A model generated the notes under the pieces. It was given only the letters and a program-made list of their open reading frames with translations, had not been told where the DNA came from and searched no databases. A stretch of DNA of 64,000 nt from Nocardia salmonicida NBRC 13393 (GTDB lineage Bacteria > Actinomycetota > Actinomycetes > Mycobacteriales > Mycobacteriaceae). Position numbers and translations under genes: made by a program. The stretch is taken from assembly GCF_001613085.1 (NCBI RefSeq), contig NZ_BDBR01000013.1, forward strand, positions 124,001 to 188,000, in the 5' to 3' direction. Below, in pieces: positions 20,644 through 29,295 of the stretch (positions are counted from its first letter, which is position 1; each line of letters begins with the position of its first letter).

Positions 20644-23442
20644 GTGCGTGCACGTTCCCGGCCGAACCCGACCGGAACCCGATCGGACGGCGGCGCTGGA
20701 GGGCAGCGGCCCGGCGTCGCGCTGATCCGGCCGCGCACCATCTCCGGTCAGCTCGCCCGGATCCTGGTGGTGTCGCTGGTGTTGGTGCTCGCGCTGCTCG
20801 GGCTGACCATGTCGACCCAGGTCAGCGCCTACCGTCGCAGCGGGGAAACCGTGGACGCCGTGGCGGTCGCGCTGGCCGCGCAGGACCTCGTGCAGCAGGT
20901 GCAGCGCGAGCGAGGTCTGAGCAACGGTTTGCTCGGCGGTGATCAGCGCCTGCGTCAACCCGTCACCGACCAGCGCGCGGGCACCGACGCCGCCCTGCGC
21001 GCCCTGGTGAACGCCGTCGTGGGCGACCCGCCAGGTGCGGGGGAGGTGCGCTCGGCGCTGGGCCATCTGGCGGGGCTGCCCGCGATCCGCTCCCAGGTCG
21101 ACAATCGTAATGTCACCCGGCAGGCGGCGTTCCAGTTCTACACCGACGGCATCGACGCGCTGAACCGTCTCTCGCTCGGTCTGGACCAGGCGCGTGACCC
21201 GGCCGTCCGGCACGGCCTGCAAGCGCTCTACGCCCTCGGCGACGCGAAGGAATTCACGGCCCGTGAGCGCGGGTTCCTCAACGGCGTCTTCGCCGCCGGG
21301 GAATTCGCGTCGGGGGAGTACGTGCAGTTCCTCGACATCCGGGCGGCCCGCAATGCCGCGCTCACCGCCTTCGGCCACGACGCGACGCCCGCCCAGCAGG
21401 CTCGTCTCGACGCGGTGCTCGCGAGTGAGAACGCCACGCGGGCAACCGAATCGGAGAACATCGCGATCGCCTCGACGCTGGGTCCGCTGATCCAACCGGT
21501 CGACCCGGCCGTGTGGTGGGCACAGATGACGGCGGTCATCGACGAACAGCGAACCGTGCAGCAGGTCATCGGCGACGACGTCGGCGCGCGGGCGGAGAAA
21601 CTCCGTCTGGACGCCGCGCTGATGCTCGCCGCTTTCGCCGCGGCCGCGCTGTTGGCGATCGCGGCCGAGTTCGCGCTCGTCCTCGCCAGCATCAGGGCTA
21701 TCGTCCGCCCCTTGGCCCGGTTGGCCACCGAGGCCGATGATGTCGCCTCCACGCGACTGCCCGAGGTGATCGAGGCCTGGCACAGCGCCGCCGACGCCCA
21801 TCCCGATCCGCCCGCGCCGGTGCGCACGCCGCGCGGTGCGAGCGTCGAGATCGCCGCTGTCGCGAGCGCTTTGGATCGGGTGCAGACCACCGCGTTCGAC
21901 CTCGCCTCCGAGCAGGCGCTGGTGCGGCGCAACACCACCGAATCGATGGCGAACCTGGCCCGCCGCAATCAGAACCTGGTGCGGCGTCAGCTGGGATTGA
22001 TCAGCGAGTTCGAGCGCGAGGAACTCGACCCGAAAGCTCTGTCGAACCTGTTCGAACTCGACCACCTGGCCACCCGTATGCGGCGCAACGCCGAAAGCCT
22101 GCTGGTGTTGGTCGGCGAGGCCAGCCCGCGCCGGTGGGCCGAACCGATCGCGCTCACCGACGTGATCCGGGCCGGACTGTCCGAGGTCGACGACTACCGG
22201 CGAGTGGTGCTGCGCCGGATCGACGACATCGCGGTGACCGGCGCCGTTGTCAGCGAACTGGCCCACATTCTGGCCGAACTCATCGAGAACGGGCTGGCCT
22301 TCTCCCCGCCCGATCTCGAGGTCGAGGTGTACGGCCGCAAGGTCGCGGGCGGCTACCTGCTCGCCGTTGTCGACCACGGCGTCGGTATGCCCACCGAACA
22401 ACTCGCCGAAGCCAACGCCCGGCTGCGCGGGGAGCAGGACTTCATCGTCGCCTCCACTCGCTACCTCGGCCATTACGTGGTCGGTCGGCTGGCGGGTCGC
22501 CTCGGCATCGACGTGGAACTGAACACGTCACCGGTCAGCGGCATCGTCGCCCGCTTGCTCCTCCCGCCGTCGCTGCTCGCCGACGAAAAGGCCGGGCAGA
22601 CAGCCGACTCCAGAAACGGCGCCAACCGAGGCTCCGGAGTGGGTACCGGCTCGGCGGACCTCGTGGCGCTGGAGCGCGATGCCACCGTCGTGGTGGACGC
22701 GCAGTCGTCCGGTTCCGGGGTGTACGAGGCAATGCCGACGCGCAACGGTGCGGTCGCCACCGGCAAGAGCACGGTGGCGATCGCCGGGCGTGGCGATGCC
22801 GCAGGCCACTCGGTAGGGCAGGCCCGCAATGGCGTCACGGTCGGCTCGACGACGCCACGACACCACGAGATCCCCGCCGGTGTGGCAGGTTCGGGCTCCT
22901 CCCACGCCCTCCCCGGCGACGGCACCACGTGGTCCGGCACCAACGGCCGATCTCGGCACAGCCGCACCGTGGAATTCGGACCGAGCAGTGGCAACGGTCA
23001 GACCTCGGTGAACCATTCGTCCAACGGCTCTGCCTACGCGCAATTCCTCAGCAGCACAACAGAATCCACGCACTCACCGCGCGACGGTGCGGTCCGTAAC
23101 GGATCGTCGGCCGACGATCACTACAGCGCGGTGATTCCGGAGCGTTCCGAGGGAGCAGCCCGAGGCCACAACGGCTCGACGGTAGAGCAGCCGCGTGAGC
23201 TACCCGCCGGTGCCCCCGCCGTCGAACGCACACGCAACGGCCTGGTCAAACGCAGCAAACGCACCAAGGTCACCGGCGCACCGGAGCGACCCCGCCGCGA
23301 TCCGGCCGTCGAGCAGGCCCGTCCCCCGGTTGCCGAACGGACCCCCGACCAGACCCGCAGCATGCTCTCCTCGTTCCGCACCGGCCACGAACGCGGCGGC
23401 GAGACCGACTCTGCCGCCACCCCACTCGATCCCACCCGCTGA
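20644..23442 (+). CDS. Conservon sensor histidine kinase (nitrate/nitrite-sensor type, CvnA-like)
   Basis: A 932-residue membrane sensor. Seen: one membrane helix at residues ~40-61, an extracytoplasmic helical domain of the nitrate/nitrite-sensing (NIT) type (~62-320, with QRERGLSNGLLGG), a second membrane helix (~322-350), a linker, a dimerisation helix with DHLATRMRRN as the histidine region, and an ATPase domain with N-box ELIENGLAFSPP and G-boxes VVDHGVGMP and LGHYVVGRLAGRLG. From about residue 649 the last ~280 residues are disordered, rich in Gly/Ser/Asn, with many Asn-Gly pairs. Three more conservon genes follow. Known: such kinases signal through a roadblock protein and a GTPase rather than a response regulator. 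GTG 20644 has AAGGAG upstream. Confidence 0.88.
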   Translation: MRARSRPNPTGTRSDGGAGGQRPGVALIRPRTISGQLARILVVSLVLVLALLGLTMSTQVSAYRRSGETVDAVAVALAAQDLVQQVQRERGLSNGLLGGDQRLRQPVTDQRAGTDAALRALVNAVVGDPPGAGEVRSALGHLAGLPAIRSQVDNRNVTRQAAFQFYTDGIDALNRLSLGLDQARDPAVRHGLQALYALGDAKEFTARERGFLNGVFAAGEFASGEYVQFLDIRAARNAALTAFGHDATPAQQARLDAVLASENATRATESENIAIASTLGPLIQPVDPAVWWAQMTAVIDEQRTVQQVIGDDVGARAEKLRLDAALMLAAFAAAALLAIAAEFALVLASIRAIVRPLARLATEADDVASTRLPEVIEAWHSAADAHPDPPAPVRTPRGASVEIAAVASALDRVQTTAFDLASEQALVRRNTTESMANLARRNQNLVRRQLGLISEFEREELDPKALSNLFELDHLATRMRRNAESLLVLVGEASPRRWAEPIALTDVIRAGLSEVDDYRRVVLRRIDDIAVTGAVVSELAHILAELIENGLAFSPPDLEVEVYGRKVAGGYLLAVVDHGVGMPTEQLAEANARLRGEQDFIVASTRYLGHYVVGRLAGRLGIDVELNTSPVSGIVARLLLPPSLLADEKAGQTADSRNGANRGSGVGTGSADLVALERDATVVVDAQSSGSGVYEAMPTRNGAVATGKSTVAIAGRGDAAGHSVGQARNGVTVGSTTPRHHEIPAGVAGSGSSHALPGDGTTWSGTNGRSRHSRTVEFGPSSGNGQTSVNHSSNGSAYAQFLSSTTESTHSPRDGAVRNGSSADDHYSAVIPERSEGAARGHNGSTVEQPRELPAGAPAVERTRNGLVKRSKRTKVTGAPERPRRDPAVEQARPPVAERTPDQTRSMLSSFRTGHERGGETDSAATPLDPTR

Positions 23443-23469
23443 CGATCGGACCAGACCCAAGGAGACCCG

Positions 23470-23898
23470 GTGACCACCCACCTACCGACCACTGATCCGC
23501 ACACCTTCAACTGGCTGCTCGGCAATTTCGTCCGCAACACCGACGGCGTACGCGACACCGTCGCCGTCTCCTCCGACGGATTGCTGATCGCGATGTCGGA
23601 CGGCCTCGACCGCACCGGCGCCGACCGGCTCGCCGCGATGGTGTCGGGTCTGTCCAGCCTCGCCCGCAGTGCCTCGCGCAGTTACGATTTCGACGGTCTG
23701 AAGCTGATCATGATCGAGATGAAGCGCGGCTTCCTGCTGGTGTCGGCACTGGGCGACGGCAGTTGCCTCGGCGTGATCGCCGACGGCGGCTGCGATGTCG
23801 GCCTGGTCGGCTACGAGATGGCCGTCCTCGCCGAACGCGCCGGATCACTGCTCGACCCGCTGCTGATCAGCGAATTGCGAGAGTCGTTGCGCAGATGA
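23470..23898 (+). CDS. Roadblock/LC7 domain protein (CvnB-like)
   Basis: A 142-residue Roadblock/LC7 protein, the second gene of the conservon. Seen: FNWLLGNFVRNTDGVRDTVAVSSDGLLIAMS, which is the typical first half of the fold, then GADRLAAMVSGLSSLA and a C-terminal LVGYEMAVLAERAG helix. Known: the partner GTPases (CvnD, MglA, Rag) are bound or activated by roadblock proteins. GTG start with GGAGACC just upstream; its stop overlaps the ATG of the next gene (ATGA). Confidence 0.92.
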   Translation: MTTHLPTTDPHTFNWLLGNFVRNTDGVRDTVAVSSDGLLIAMSDGLDRTGADRLAAMVSGLSSLARSASRSYDFDGLKLIMIEMKRGFLLVSALGDGSCLGVIADGGCDVGLVGYEMAVLAERAGSLLDPLLISELRESLRR

Positions 23899-24335
23899 GA
23901 GATCCCGATCTCCCGCGGTTGCCCGACCCGCGCATGATCCCGATGAGCCGGCCCACGGGCTGGCGTGGCCCCCTGCCGTCGGTGCCGGTGACCCCCACCG
24001 CGCACGACGATGTCGACGACCGCTTCGTTCGCCCGTTCGTGCTCACCGCGGGCCGCACCGTTCCGGTGCTGGACGGCCTGCGCATCGAAACCCTTGTCCA
24101 GGCGCCGCCGTCCGCGCTGTCGGCGCCGCTGCGGTTCGAGGAGCGCACCGTTGTGCAGCTGTGCCTGACACCGCATTCCATCGCCGAAATCGGGGCCGCC
24201 CTGCGGGTTCCGATCGGCATCGCCAAGGTGATCGTCAGCGATCTGGCAGCGGCGGGGCATGTCACCGTCCGTGACGCGCCCGAACTGTCGACCGCCGCCA
24301 TCGAGAGGATCCGCGACCTTGTCCGCGCACTTTAA
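23895..24335 (+). CDS. DUF742 protein (CvnC-like)
   Basis: A 146-residue DUF742 protein, the third gene of the conservon. Seen: RFVRPFVLTAGRT, a conserved family motif, followed by a winged-helix-like part (LTPHSIAEIGAALRVPIGIAKVIVSDLAAAGHVTV). The winged helix has not been shown to me to bind DNA; the family may serve as an adaptor. Its ATG overlaps the stop of the roadblock gene. Confidence 0.92.
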   Translation: MRDPDLPRLPDPRMIPMSRPTGWRGPLPSVPVTPTAHDDVDDRFVRPFVLTAGRTVPVLDGLRIETLVQAPPSALSAPLRFEERTVVQLCLTPHSIAEIGAALRVPIGIAKVIVSDLAAAGHVTVRDAPELSTAAIERIRDLVRAL

Positions 24336-24345
24336 GGCACCAGCA

Positions 24346-24912
24346 ATGCCGTCCTCGGTGAAGATCGTGGTCAGCGGCGGCTTCGGCGTCGGGAAGACCA
24401 CCTTCATCGGCGCCATCTCCGAGATCGAGCCGCTGGTCACCGAGGCCTCGATGACCGAGGTCTCGCTCGGCATCGACGATCCCGGTCATCGCGCCGAAAA
24501 GACCGCGACCACAGTGGCTTTGGACTTCGGCCGCATCACCCTCGAGCAATCCCTGATCCTCTACCTGTTCGGGACGCCCGGCCAGGACCGGTTCGTGTTC
24601 CTGTGGGACGACCTGGTCGACGGCGCCCTCGGCGCGGTCATCGTCGTCGACACCGGGCGGGTGGAGGACTGCTATCCGGTCCTGGACTACTTCGAAGAAC
24701 ACCACACGCCCTTCGTCGTGGTGGTCAACCGCTTTGCCGACGCCACCCGCTTCGACCTCGACGAGGTCCGCGAAGCCCTCGGCCTCGACGACTGGATCCC
24801 GGTGCTGGACTGTGATGCCCGTGACCGCGACTCCGTCCGTGATGTCCTCGTCGCGCTCCTCGAGCAGGTCCTGCTGCACCGCGTCCAACCTCGCCACCGG
24901 GAGGTGAGCTGA
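24346..24912 (+). CDS. Conservon small GTPase (CvnD-like)
   Basis: A 188-residue Ras-like GTPase, the last conservon gene. Seen: P-loop GGFGVGKTT, switch II region LFGTPGQDRF with the G3 motif given as G-T-P-G, and the G4-like motif VNRF in place of NKxD, as in other conservon GTPases. Known: these ATP/GTP-binding proteins work with the roadblock protein at the membrane. I chose the ATG at 24346 with AAGG 8 bases upstream; a TTG at 24319 overlapping the end of the DUF742 gene has a better ribosome site (GAGAGG) and would add 9 residues. Confidence 0.92.
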   Translation: MPSSVKIVVSGGFGVGKTTFIGAISEIEPLVTEASMTEVSLGIDDPGHRAEKTATTVALDFGRITLEQSLILYLFGTPGQDRFVFLWDDLVDGALGAVIVVDTGRVEDCYPVLDYFEEHHTPFVVVVNRFADATRFDLDEVREALGLDDWIPVLDCDARDRDSVRDVLVALLEQVLLHRVQPRHREVS

Positions 24913-24934
24913 GCACACCCCGGGGTGTGCTCAG
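24909..24934. terminator. 26-bp perfect palindrome between convergent genes
   Basis: CTGAGCACACCCC (24909-24921) and GGGGTGTGCTCAG (24922-24934) form a perfect palindrome that covers the stop codons of both the GTPase gene and the convergent secreted-protein gene. It most likely acts as a shared terminator, though it lacks a T run. Confidence 0.7.
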
Positions 24935-26460
24935 CGCCGATTCAGGGTGAGATCCGTCAGGGCCAGATGGAACCGCGCGTCGGTGACATCGACCGAGGTA
25001 TCGGTGAACCTGTGCCCACCCAACGTGTTCCGCACGAAATCACGGACGGCGGGCGGCTGCGTATCCAACGTGGCCAGCAGTTCCTGCGACACCTCGACGG
25101 TCCCATCGAAGAACCGCGGCTGACCGGTGATCCCGGGCTGCTGCGGCGTCTGCCGTAAGCCGTCGACGGTGTGCAGCACGATGTCGAGCCCGATCCCGTC
25201 ATCGAATTCGAGCCGCAGCGGTGTGGGGGAGACGGCCGGATCGAAGGACTGGATCCGCGCGGTCCACCCCTGGGACGAGACGCCCTGGTAGTCGTAGGGC
25301 GAGACGGGACCGAGCGTCTCCTGCGCGCGGTTCACCGGCGAGTTCTCCAGCACCGCACCGGATAGCGGTTGATCGGTGGCGACGAAGGTCCACGACTCGT
25401 CGGTGAGCGTCTTGTGCCAGAACCCGGTCCTGCCACCGGCGCGACCTTCGACGCGCAACTCCCGCGCCGCCGAGCCGGGCCCGGTCCGGTGAACGGAGAT
25501 GCGGTCGGTGATCTCGCCGGGCACCTTCGGCTGCGCGATCCAGTCCGGTGCGGGCAACTGGATGGCCGCGAAGCGGGGGTCGATGCGCTCGGAGAGCATG
25601 TCCGGCGCTTCGGGCAGGCCCCGCTGGTCTTCGTAGGAGTAGCGGAAGAAGACCTTGTCCGCGCCGGAGATGTCGAAATCGTAGAGGCGCGTGTAGAAGT
25701 CGCCGAACCGGTTGACCACCATCGAAGTCGACGCACTGGTGGACAATGCGACGGCCTGGAACCGCCCACCGAGCGGAGTGCCCATCTCGTAGCTGTGATC
25801 CACCGGCAGCCACGGGTCGACGTACTGGATCCGCTGACCGCCATGGGTCAGCGCGAACACATGCGACACCTTCGCGCCGCCGACCGGATGTTCGTTGCCC
25901 GCGGTATCGGTCCACCGGTGATCTTCGTTGGGCGAGAGCACCGACCACGACCAGGTCGACGCGCCGGGCGGCAAGGTGTTGCCGGGGCCGGTCCACAGCG
26001 GAGTGCCGTAGCGGCTGCTCCAATTCCACGCCGCGGGGGCGCTGAGCGCGTGATCCATCGTGATGAACCGGCCGTCGCGGTCGATCATCATCACTTCGTC
26101 GTCGTCGGCGGAGACACCGGCGATCGTGCCTGCCAGACAGCCCGGCAGCGCGACGGTGCGCCAACCACCGAGAGCGGCAGCCTCTTTCACGTAGACCTGA
26201 CCGTCGCGGGCGGCGAACGTCCAGCGCCGGTTGAACGACTCGGTGGTGGTGCGCAAGTGCACCTGCTCGGGGAGCGCGACCGTCGCAGAGGTGAAAGCCG
26301 CCAGTCCGGCGGTGGATTCGTCGACTGTCACTTCCGGCGTGCCGACGGTACCCACCGGCAGACACGCCGGATCGGCGACAGCCGCCGATTGTGTTGTCAC
26401 CCCGGCGAATACCAGTCCGGCCGCCGCGATCAGCGCCGAACGCCGGAGCCCGCGCCTCAC
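24931..26460 (-). CDS. Secreted protein of unknown function
   Basis: 509 residues, not recognised. Seen: signal peptide (RRGLRRSALIAAAGLVFAGVTTQSAAVADP) with likely cleavage after AVA; a mature part rich in Trp, Asp, Gly and aromatic strands (WTFAARDGQVYVKEA, VMMIDRDGRFITMDHAL, RFGDFYTRLYDFDISG), which suggests a beta-propeller or other all-beta fold; two cysteines. The GTG start at 26460 overlaps the stop of the membrane-protein gene by four bases (GTGA), so both are made together. Role unknown; an exported binding protein coupled to its membrane partner is a fair guess. Confidence 0.75.
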   Translation of the reverse strand: MRRGLRRSALIAAAGLVFAGVTTQSAAVADPACLPVGTVGTPEVTVDESTAGLAAFTSATVALPEQVHLRTTTESFNRRWTFAARDGQVYVKEAAALGGWRTVALPGCLAGTIAGVSADDDEVMMIDRDGRFITMDHALSAPAAWNWSSRYGTPLWTGPGNTLPPGASTWSWSVLSPNEDHRWTDTAGNEHPVGGAKVSHVFALTHGGQRIQYVDPWLPVDHSYEMGTPLGGRFQAVALSTSASTSMVVNRFGDFYTRLYDFDISGADKVFFRYSYEDQRGLPEAPDMLSERIDPRFAAIQLPAPDWIAQPKVPGEITDRISVHRTGPGSAARELRVEGRAGGRTGFWHKTLTDESWTFVATDQPLSGAVLENSPVNRAQETLGPVSPYDYQGVSSQGWTARIQSFDPAVSPTPLRLEFDDGIGLDIVLHTVDGLRQTPQQPGITGQPRFFDGTVEVSQELLATLDTQPPAVRDFVRNTLGGHRFTDTSVDVTDARFHLALTDLTLNRR

Positions 26461-27083
26461 AGCCACCCCGCCGCGCCGAAACCGATGAGGGCGATCGCGT
26501 CGATCCCGAAGATCGTGCCGACCACGAGCGCCTTGCTTCGCACGCTCGCCAGATCGTGCACGAAGAAGCACACCGCGAAGAACGGCACGTACCCGATGAT
26601 CCAGATCAGGAACGGGAAGCTCGGCTGCCACCACGACCAATCCCAGGTGAGGACCCCCGCCTTGTTCAGCAGCACCTCCACACCCACCGCCGCGATCGAG
26701 TTGATCGCGACGAGCACCGGTCGGTTCGGCAACCCGAAGATCCGGGTCTCCCTGGGCGGCAACATCTTCGCCGCCGCGATTCCCATGATCGCGAACATGA
26801 AGCAGATCTCGATATTCAGCCCGATCAGGATCTGATAGGCCGTCGGTCCGCTCGCCGCCCAGACCGGCGCCCGCTCGGTGAAGTGGAAGACCAGCGCGTT
26901 CCAGATCTCGTTGAACCAGTCCATGCCCCACAGCGCGAGTCCGGCGAACAGCACATTCCAATTACGCCGCTCGACCTCGACCGCGTAGAGGTAGATGACC
27001 AACAGCAACAGCGGAATGACATACCACTTGAACTGGCTCGCATCGCGAAGAATCTCCAGCGCGGCCCGGGCGTTGTCGGTCAA
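26457..27083 (-). CDS. Integral membrane protein of unknown function
   Basis: 208 residues with about six membrane segments, not recognised. Seen: hydrophobic runs at WYVIPLLLLVIYLYAVEV, VLFAGLALWGMDWF, ILIGLNIEICFMFAIMGIA, PVLVAINSIAAVGVEVLL, PFLIWIIGYVPFFAVCFFV and ALVVGTIFGIDAIALIGFGA. Polar motif ERRNWN between the first two. The TTG start at 27083 has a perfect AGGAGG 7 bases upstream. It is the first gene of a two-gene operon with the secreted protein and is preceded by a promoter-like region with an inverted repeat. Confidence 0.78.
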   Translation of the reverse strand: MTDNARAALEILRDASQFKWYVIPLLLLVIYLYAVEVERRNWNVLFAGLALWGMDWFNEIWNALVFHFTERAPVWAASGPTAYQILIGLNIEICFMFAIMGIAAAKMLPPRETRIFGLPNRPVLVAINSIAAVGVEVLLNKAGVLTWDWSWWQPSFPFLIWIIGYVPFFAVCFFVHDLASVRSKALVVGTIFGIDAIALIGFGAAGWL

Positions 27084-27110
27084 CGGGGCACCTCCTGCTC
27101 ATGATCGACG

Positions 27111-27165
27111 AACTCGGCGAGTATGATACAAATCAACATCAAACGTCAATGTGTATCGCCGAGTT
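27111..27165 (-). promoter_or_regulatory. Promoter with nested inverted repeats upstream of the membrane/secreted operon
   Basis: A perfect 10-bp inverted repeat AACTCGGCGA (27111-27120) / TCGCCGAGTT (27156-27165) encloses a second one, GATACA (27125-27130) / TGTATC (27152-27157), in an AT-rich stretch. On the minus strand a -35-like TTGACG is followed at suitable spacing by a -10-like ATCATACT. Probably a regulated promoter; the regulator is unknown. Confidence 0.55.
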
Positions 27166-27178
27166 GACGAGTCAGCGG

Positions 27179-28558
27179 CTACCCGAGCGGCATGCCGAAC
27201 AGGGAAGCGAACTTCGCGGCGAGCGAGTCGCCGAGGAAATCCAGGGCGCCGGGGGTGGCGGCCATGGTGCCCGCATCGGAGATGGTGCAGCCGGTGGGGG
27301 CCGCGATGCCGTCGAGGCGGTCGCGGAGCCAGATCAGCGCGGCCGGACCGCCGACCACTTCCGCGACGATGTGTTCGCTGGCATGGTCGCGGGTGTAGGT
27401 CAGCGACGTGTTCGGAGCACGGCAGTAGGTGTCGACCAGGGTGTCGGTGGCGGCGAGCGGCAGGATCTCGTCCCAGGCGGAATGCCAGAGGAACAGCGGC
27501 ATATCGGGGACCGACTTGCCCATGCGGGTGTCGGCGATCATGGCCGCGACCGGCGGATCATCGAGGGGATTGCCGTCGGAGCCGATCATGCCGGTCAGAT
27601 TCAGGAACGGCAGCAGTGCCGACTGATACTGCACGCACAGTGGGGATTTGATCGCGGTCAGCGCTTTGCCGAGCGGGTCGAGCCGCTCGTCGAGATAGGC
27701 GGCGAAATCGGGGTACTCGCGGGTGAGCCCGAGAACGGCGGCGAAGACGAGACCCGAGGTGAGCTGGTTGTTCGCCATGCTCAACGCGGCACTGAGATCG
27801 GCGCCGACGCCGCCTTCGGCCGCGCCGACGATGTTCAGTTCGGGCGCGTAAGTGCTGCGCAGTTCGGCGGCATGGCCGGTCGCGATGGAACCGCCGGAGT
27901 AGCCGTAGAGCCCCACCGGCGCGGTCGGTCCCACCTCGAGCGGGGCGAAGCCGGTCGCCGCACGAATGCCGTCGAGGGTGATCCGGCCTGCCAGCGGTCC
28001 GGCCGCGTAGGCCGAATTCGGACCCTGATGGTCCGGGACGACCACGGCCCAGCCCTGCGACAGCGCCGCTTGCGCGAACAGGAATTCGGCGGGCACCACG
28101 ATCTGGCCCGCCACCGCGGCCACCGAAAGATGTTGCAGCGCATAGGACGGCGCGCAGTAGCCCGCGGTCGAGTCCTCGGCCAGCTGCACCGACAGCAGCT
28201 TGCGCGGCGAGGGGGCCTGCCCGCGCGGTTTGATCAGGGTGGCGACCGCGGGGATCGCCTCGTCACGACTGTTGTTGGATCGGTAGGACACCTGCCAGGC
28301 GTCGACATCGATCGGCAGCAGGCCGAAATCGGCGATCCGAACCTGTCGGACCGCGATGATCGCGCCCGGCGCCGTCGCCGCCACCACGTCGGCGGGCGGC
28401 AGGTAGAAGCCCGGATCCAATTCGGGCGGCAGCGGAATCACCGGCGGGGGCGGCGGGGCCGCCGGCTCGGCCGATACCGGCCCGGCCGTCACCACTGTTG
28501 CCGCCGCGAGCAAGCCGGTGGCAAGGGCGAGCCATCGCTGAACGAAGGGAGATCTCAT
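27179..28558 (-). CDS. Secreted lipase (LIP / Candida lipase A-like family)
   Basis: A 459-residue exported esterase/lipase. Seen: signal peptide (QRWLALATGLLAAATVVTAGPVSA); Pro-rich stretch; alpha/beta hydrolase core with LYGYSGGSIATGHAA (nucleophile Ser in GYSGG), PDHQGPNSAYAAG, acid region LFLWHSAWDEILPL and HASEHIV giving the histidine; four cysteines. Known: secreted actinobacterial lipases of this family cut triacylglycerols, and many pathogenic or oil-using relatives have several. A TetR-type gene lies upstream in the same direction, with a perfect operator between them. ATG at 28558 has GAGGA upstream. Confidence 0.9.
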   Translation of the reverse strand: MRSPFVQRWLALATGLLAAATVVTAGPVSAEPAAPPPPPVIPLPPELDPGFYLPPADVVAATAPGAIIAVRQVRIADFGLLPIDVDAWQVSYRSNNSRDEAIPAVATLIKPRGQAPSPRKLLSVQLAEDSTAGYCAPSYALQHLSVAAVAGQIVVPAEFLFAQAALSQGWAVVVPDHQGPNSAYAAGPLAGRITLDGIRAATGFAPLEVGPTAPVGLYGYSGGSIATGHAAELRSTYAPELNIVGAAEGGVGADLSAALSMANNQLTSGLVFAAVLGLTREYPDFAAYLDERLDPLGKALTAIKSPLCVQYQSALLPFLNLTGMIGSDGNPLDDPPVAAMIADTRMGKSVPDMPLFLWHSAWDEILPLAATDTLVDTYCRAPNTSLTYTRDHASEHIVAEVVGGPAALIWLRDRLDGIAAPTGCTISDAGTMAATPGALDFLGDSLAAKFASLFGMPLG

Positions 28559-28578
28559 CGCGCACAGTCCTCACATCT

Positions 28579-28600
28579 ATTGAGACTCCTTCGTCTCAAT
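28579..28600. promoter_or_regulatory. Palindromic operator upstream of the lipase gene
   Basis: Perfect arms ATTGAGAC (28579-28586) and GTCTCAAT (28593-28600) with a 6-base spacer TCCTTC. It lies between the TetR stop and the lipase start and is the likely TetR site controlling the lipase. Confidence 0.7.
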
Positions 28601-28637
28601 TGCGGCAACTATGGCATGAGTGTGGCGTGGATCGCAA

Positions 28638-29279
28638 TCAGCTGCCGGCAGGTGCCGCCGAGATCAGGCTGTTCAGGATGGTGGAGAAGACATCGACCAG
28701 CTCGTCGACGGGCGGTCGAGGGTCGTCCAGGCTCCATTGGTGCACGGCGCCGTTCACGGCGCCGATGAACGCCGCCATCGGCACCCGCCATCCGCCGGGC
28801 GGCATCCGTACCCCGTCGCGCCCGGCCGCGATCGCGGCGACCACCTCGCCCCATCGATCCCTGACCTGCGCCCGATACTTCTCGATCTCGGGACTCACCC
28901 CGACGATGTCGACGAAAGCGACTTTGGCACAACGGATATCGTCGGTGATCGCCTTCGCGTACGCCTGCACCGCCGCATCGATGAGTGCGCGCACATCGTC
29001 GGATTCCGCCGCCGCCAGCGCCTCGGCCACCGCAGCCCCCGCCTTGTCCTGCACGGCGTCGTACACCGCGACGAGCAGTTCCTCGCGCCCGGCGAACTGT
29101 TCGTAGAACTGCCGACGCGACAACCCCGCGACCGCGCACACATCGGTCAGCGAACTGTTGGCGTACGACTTCTCCGCGAACACGGTCAGTCCCGCGTCGA
29201 TGAACAGCGCTCGGCGCTCGACCTGTCGTTCGGCCACCGAGGTGCCGGTGTAGTTGTGTCGTGTCCGCCCAGATGTCAC
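28638..29279 (-). CDS. TetR-family transcriptional regulator
   Basis: 213 residues. Seen: helix-turn-helix with FIDAGLTVFAEKSYANSSLTDVCAVAGLSRRQFYEQFAGREELL, then an all-helical ligand domain. The GTG at 29279 lies 16 bases after the stop of the ABC ATPase gene, so it may be partly cotranscribed with the siderophore transporter; a later in-frame GTG is possible. The perfect palindrome downstream, in front of the lipase gene, makes the lipase its probable target. Confidence 0.88.
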   Translation of the reverse strand: MTSGRTRHNYTGTSVAERQVERRALFIDAGLTVFAEKSYANSSLTDVCAVAGLSRRQFYEQFAGREELLVAVYDAVQDKAGAAVAEALAAAESDDVRALIDAAVQAYAKAITDDIRCAKVAFVDIVGVSPEIEKYRAQVRDRWGEVVAAIAAGRDGVRMPPGGWRVPMAAFIGAVNGAVHQWSLDDPRPPVDELVDVFSTILNSLISAAPAGS

Positions 29280-29295
29280 CCCATGACCCTACTGT

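Noticed and set aside
27101..28768. Long plus-strand open frame opposite the secreted lipase gene
   Set aside because: Arg/Gly-rich antisense translation; the lipase on the other strand has a signal peptide and catalytic motifs.
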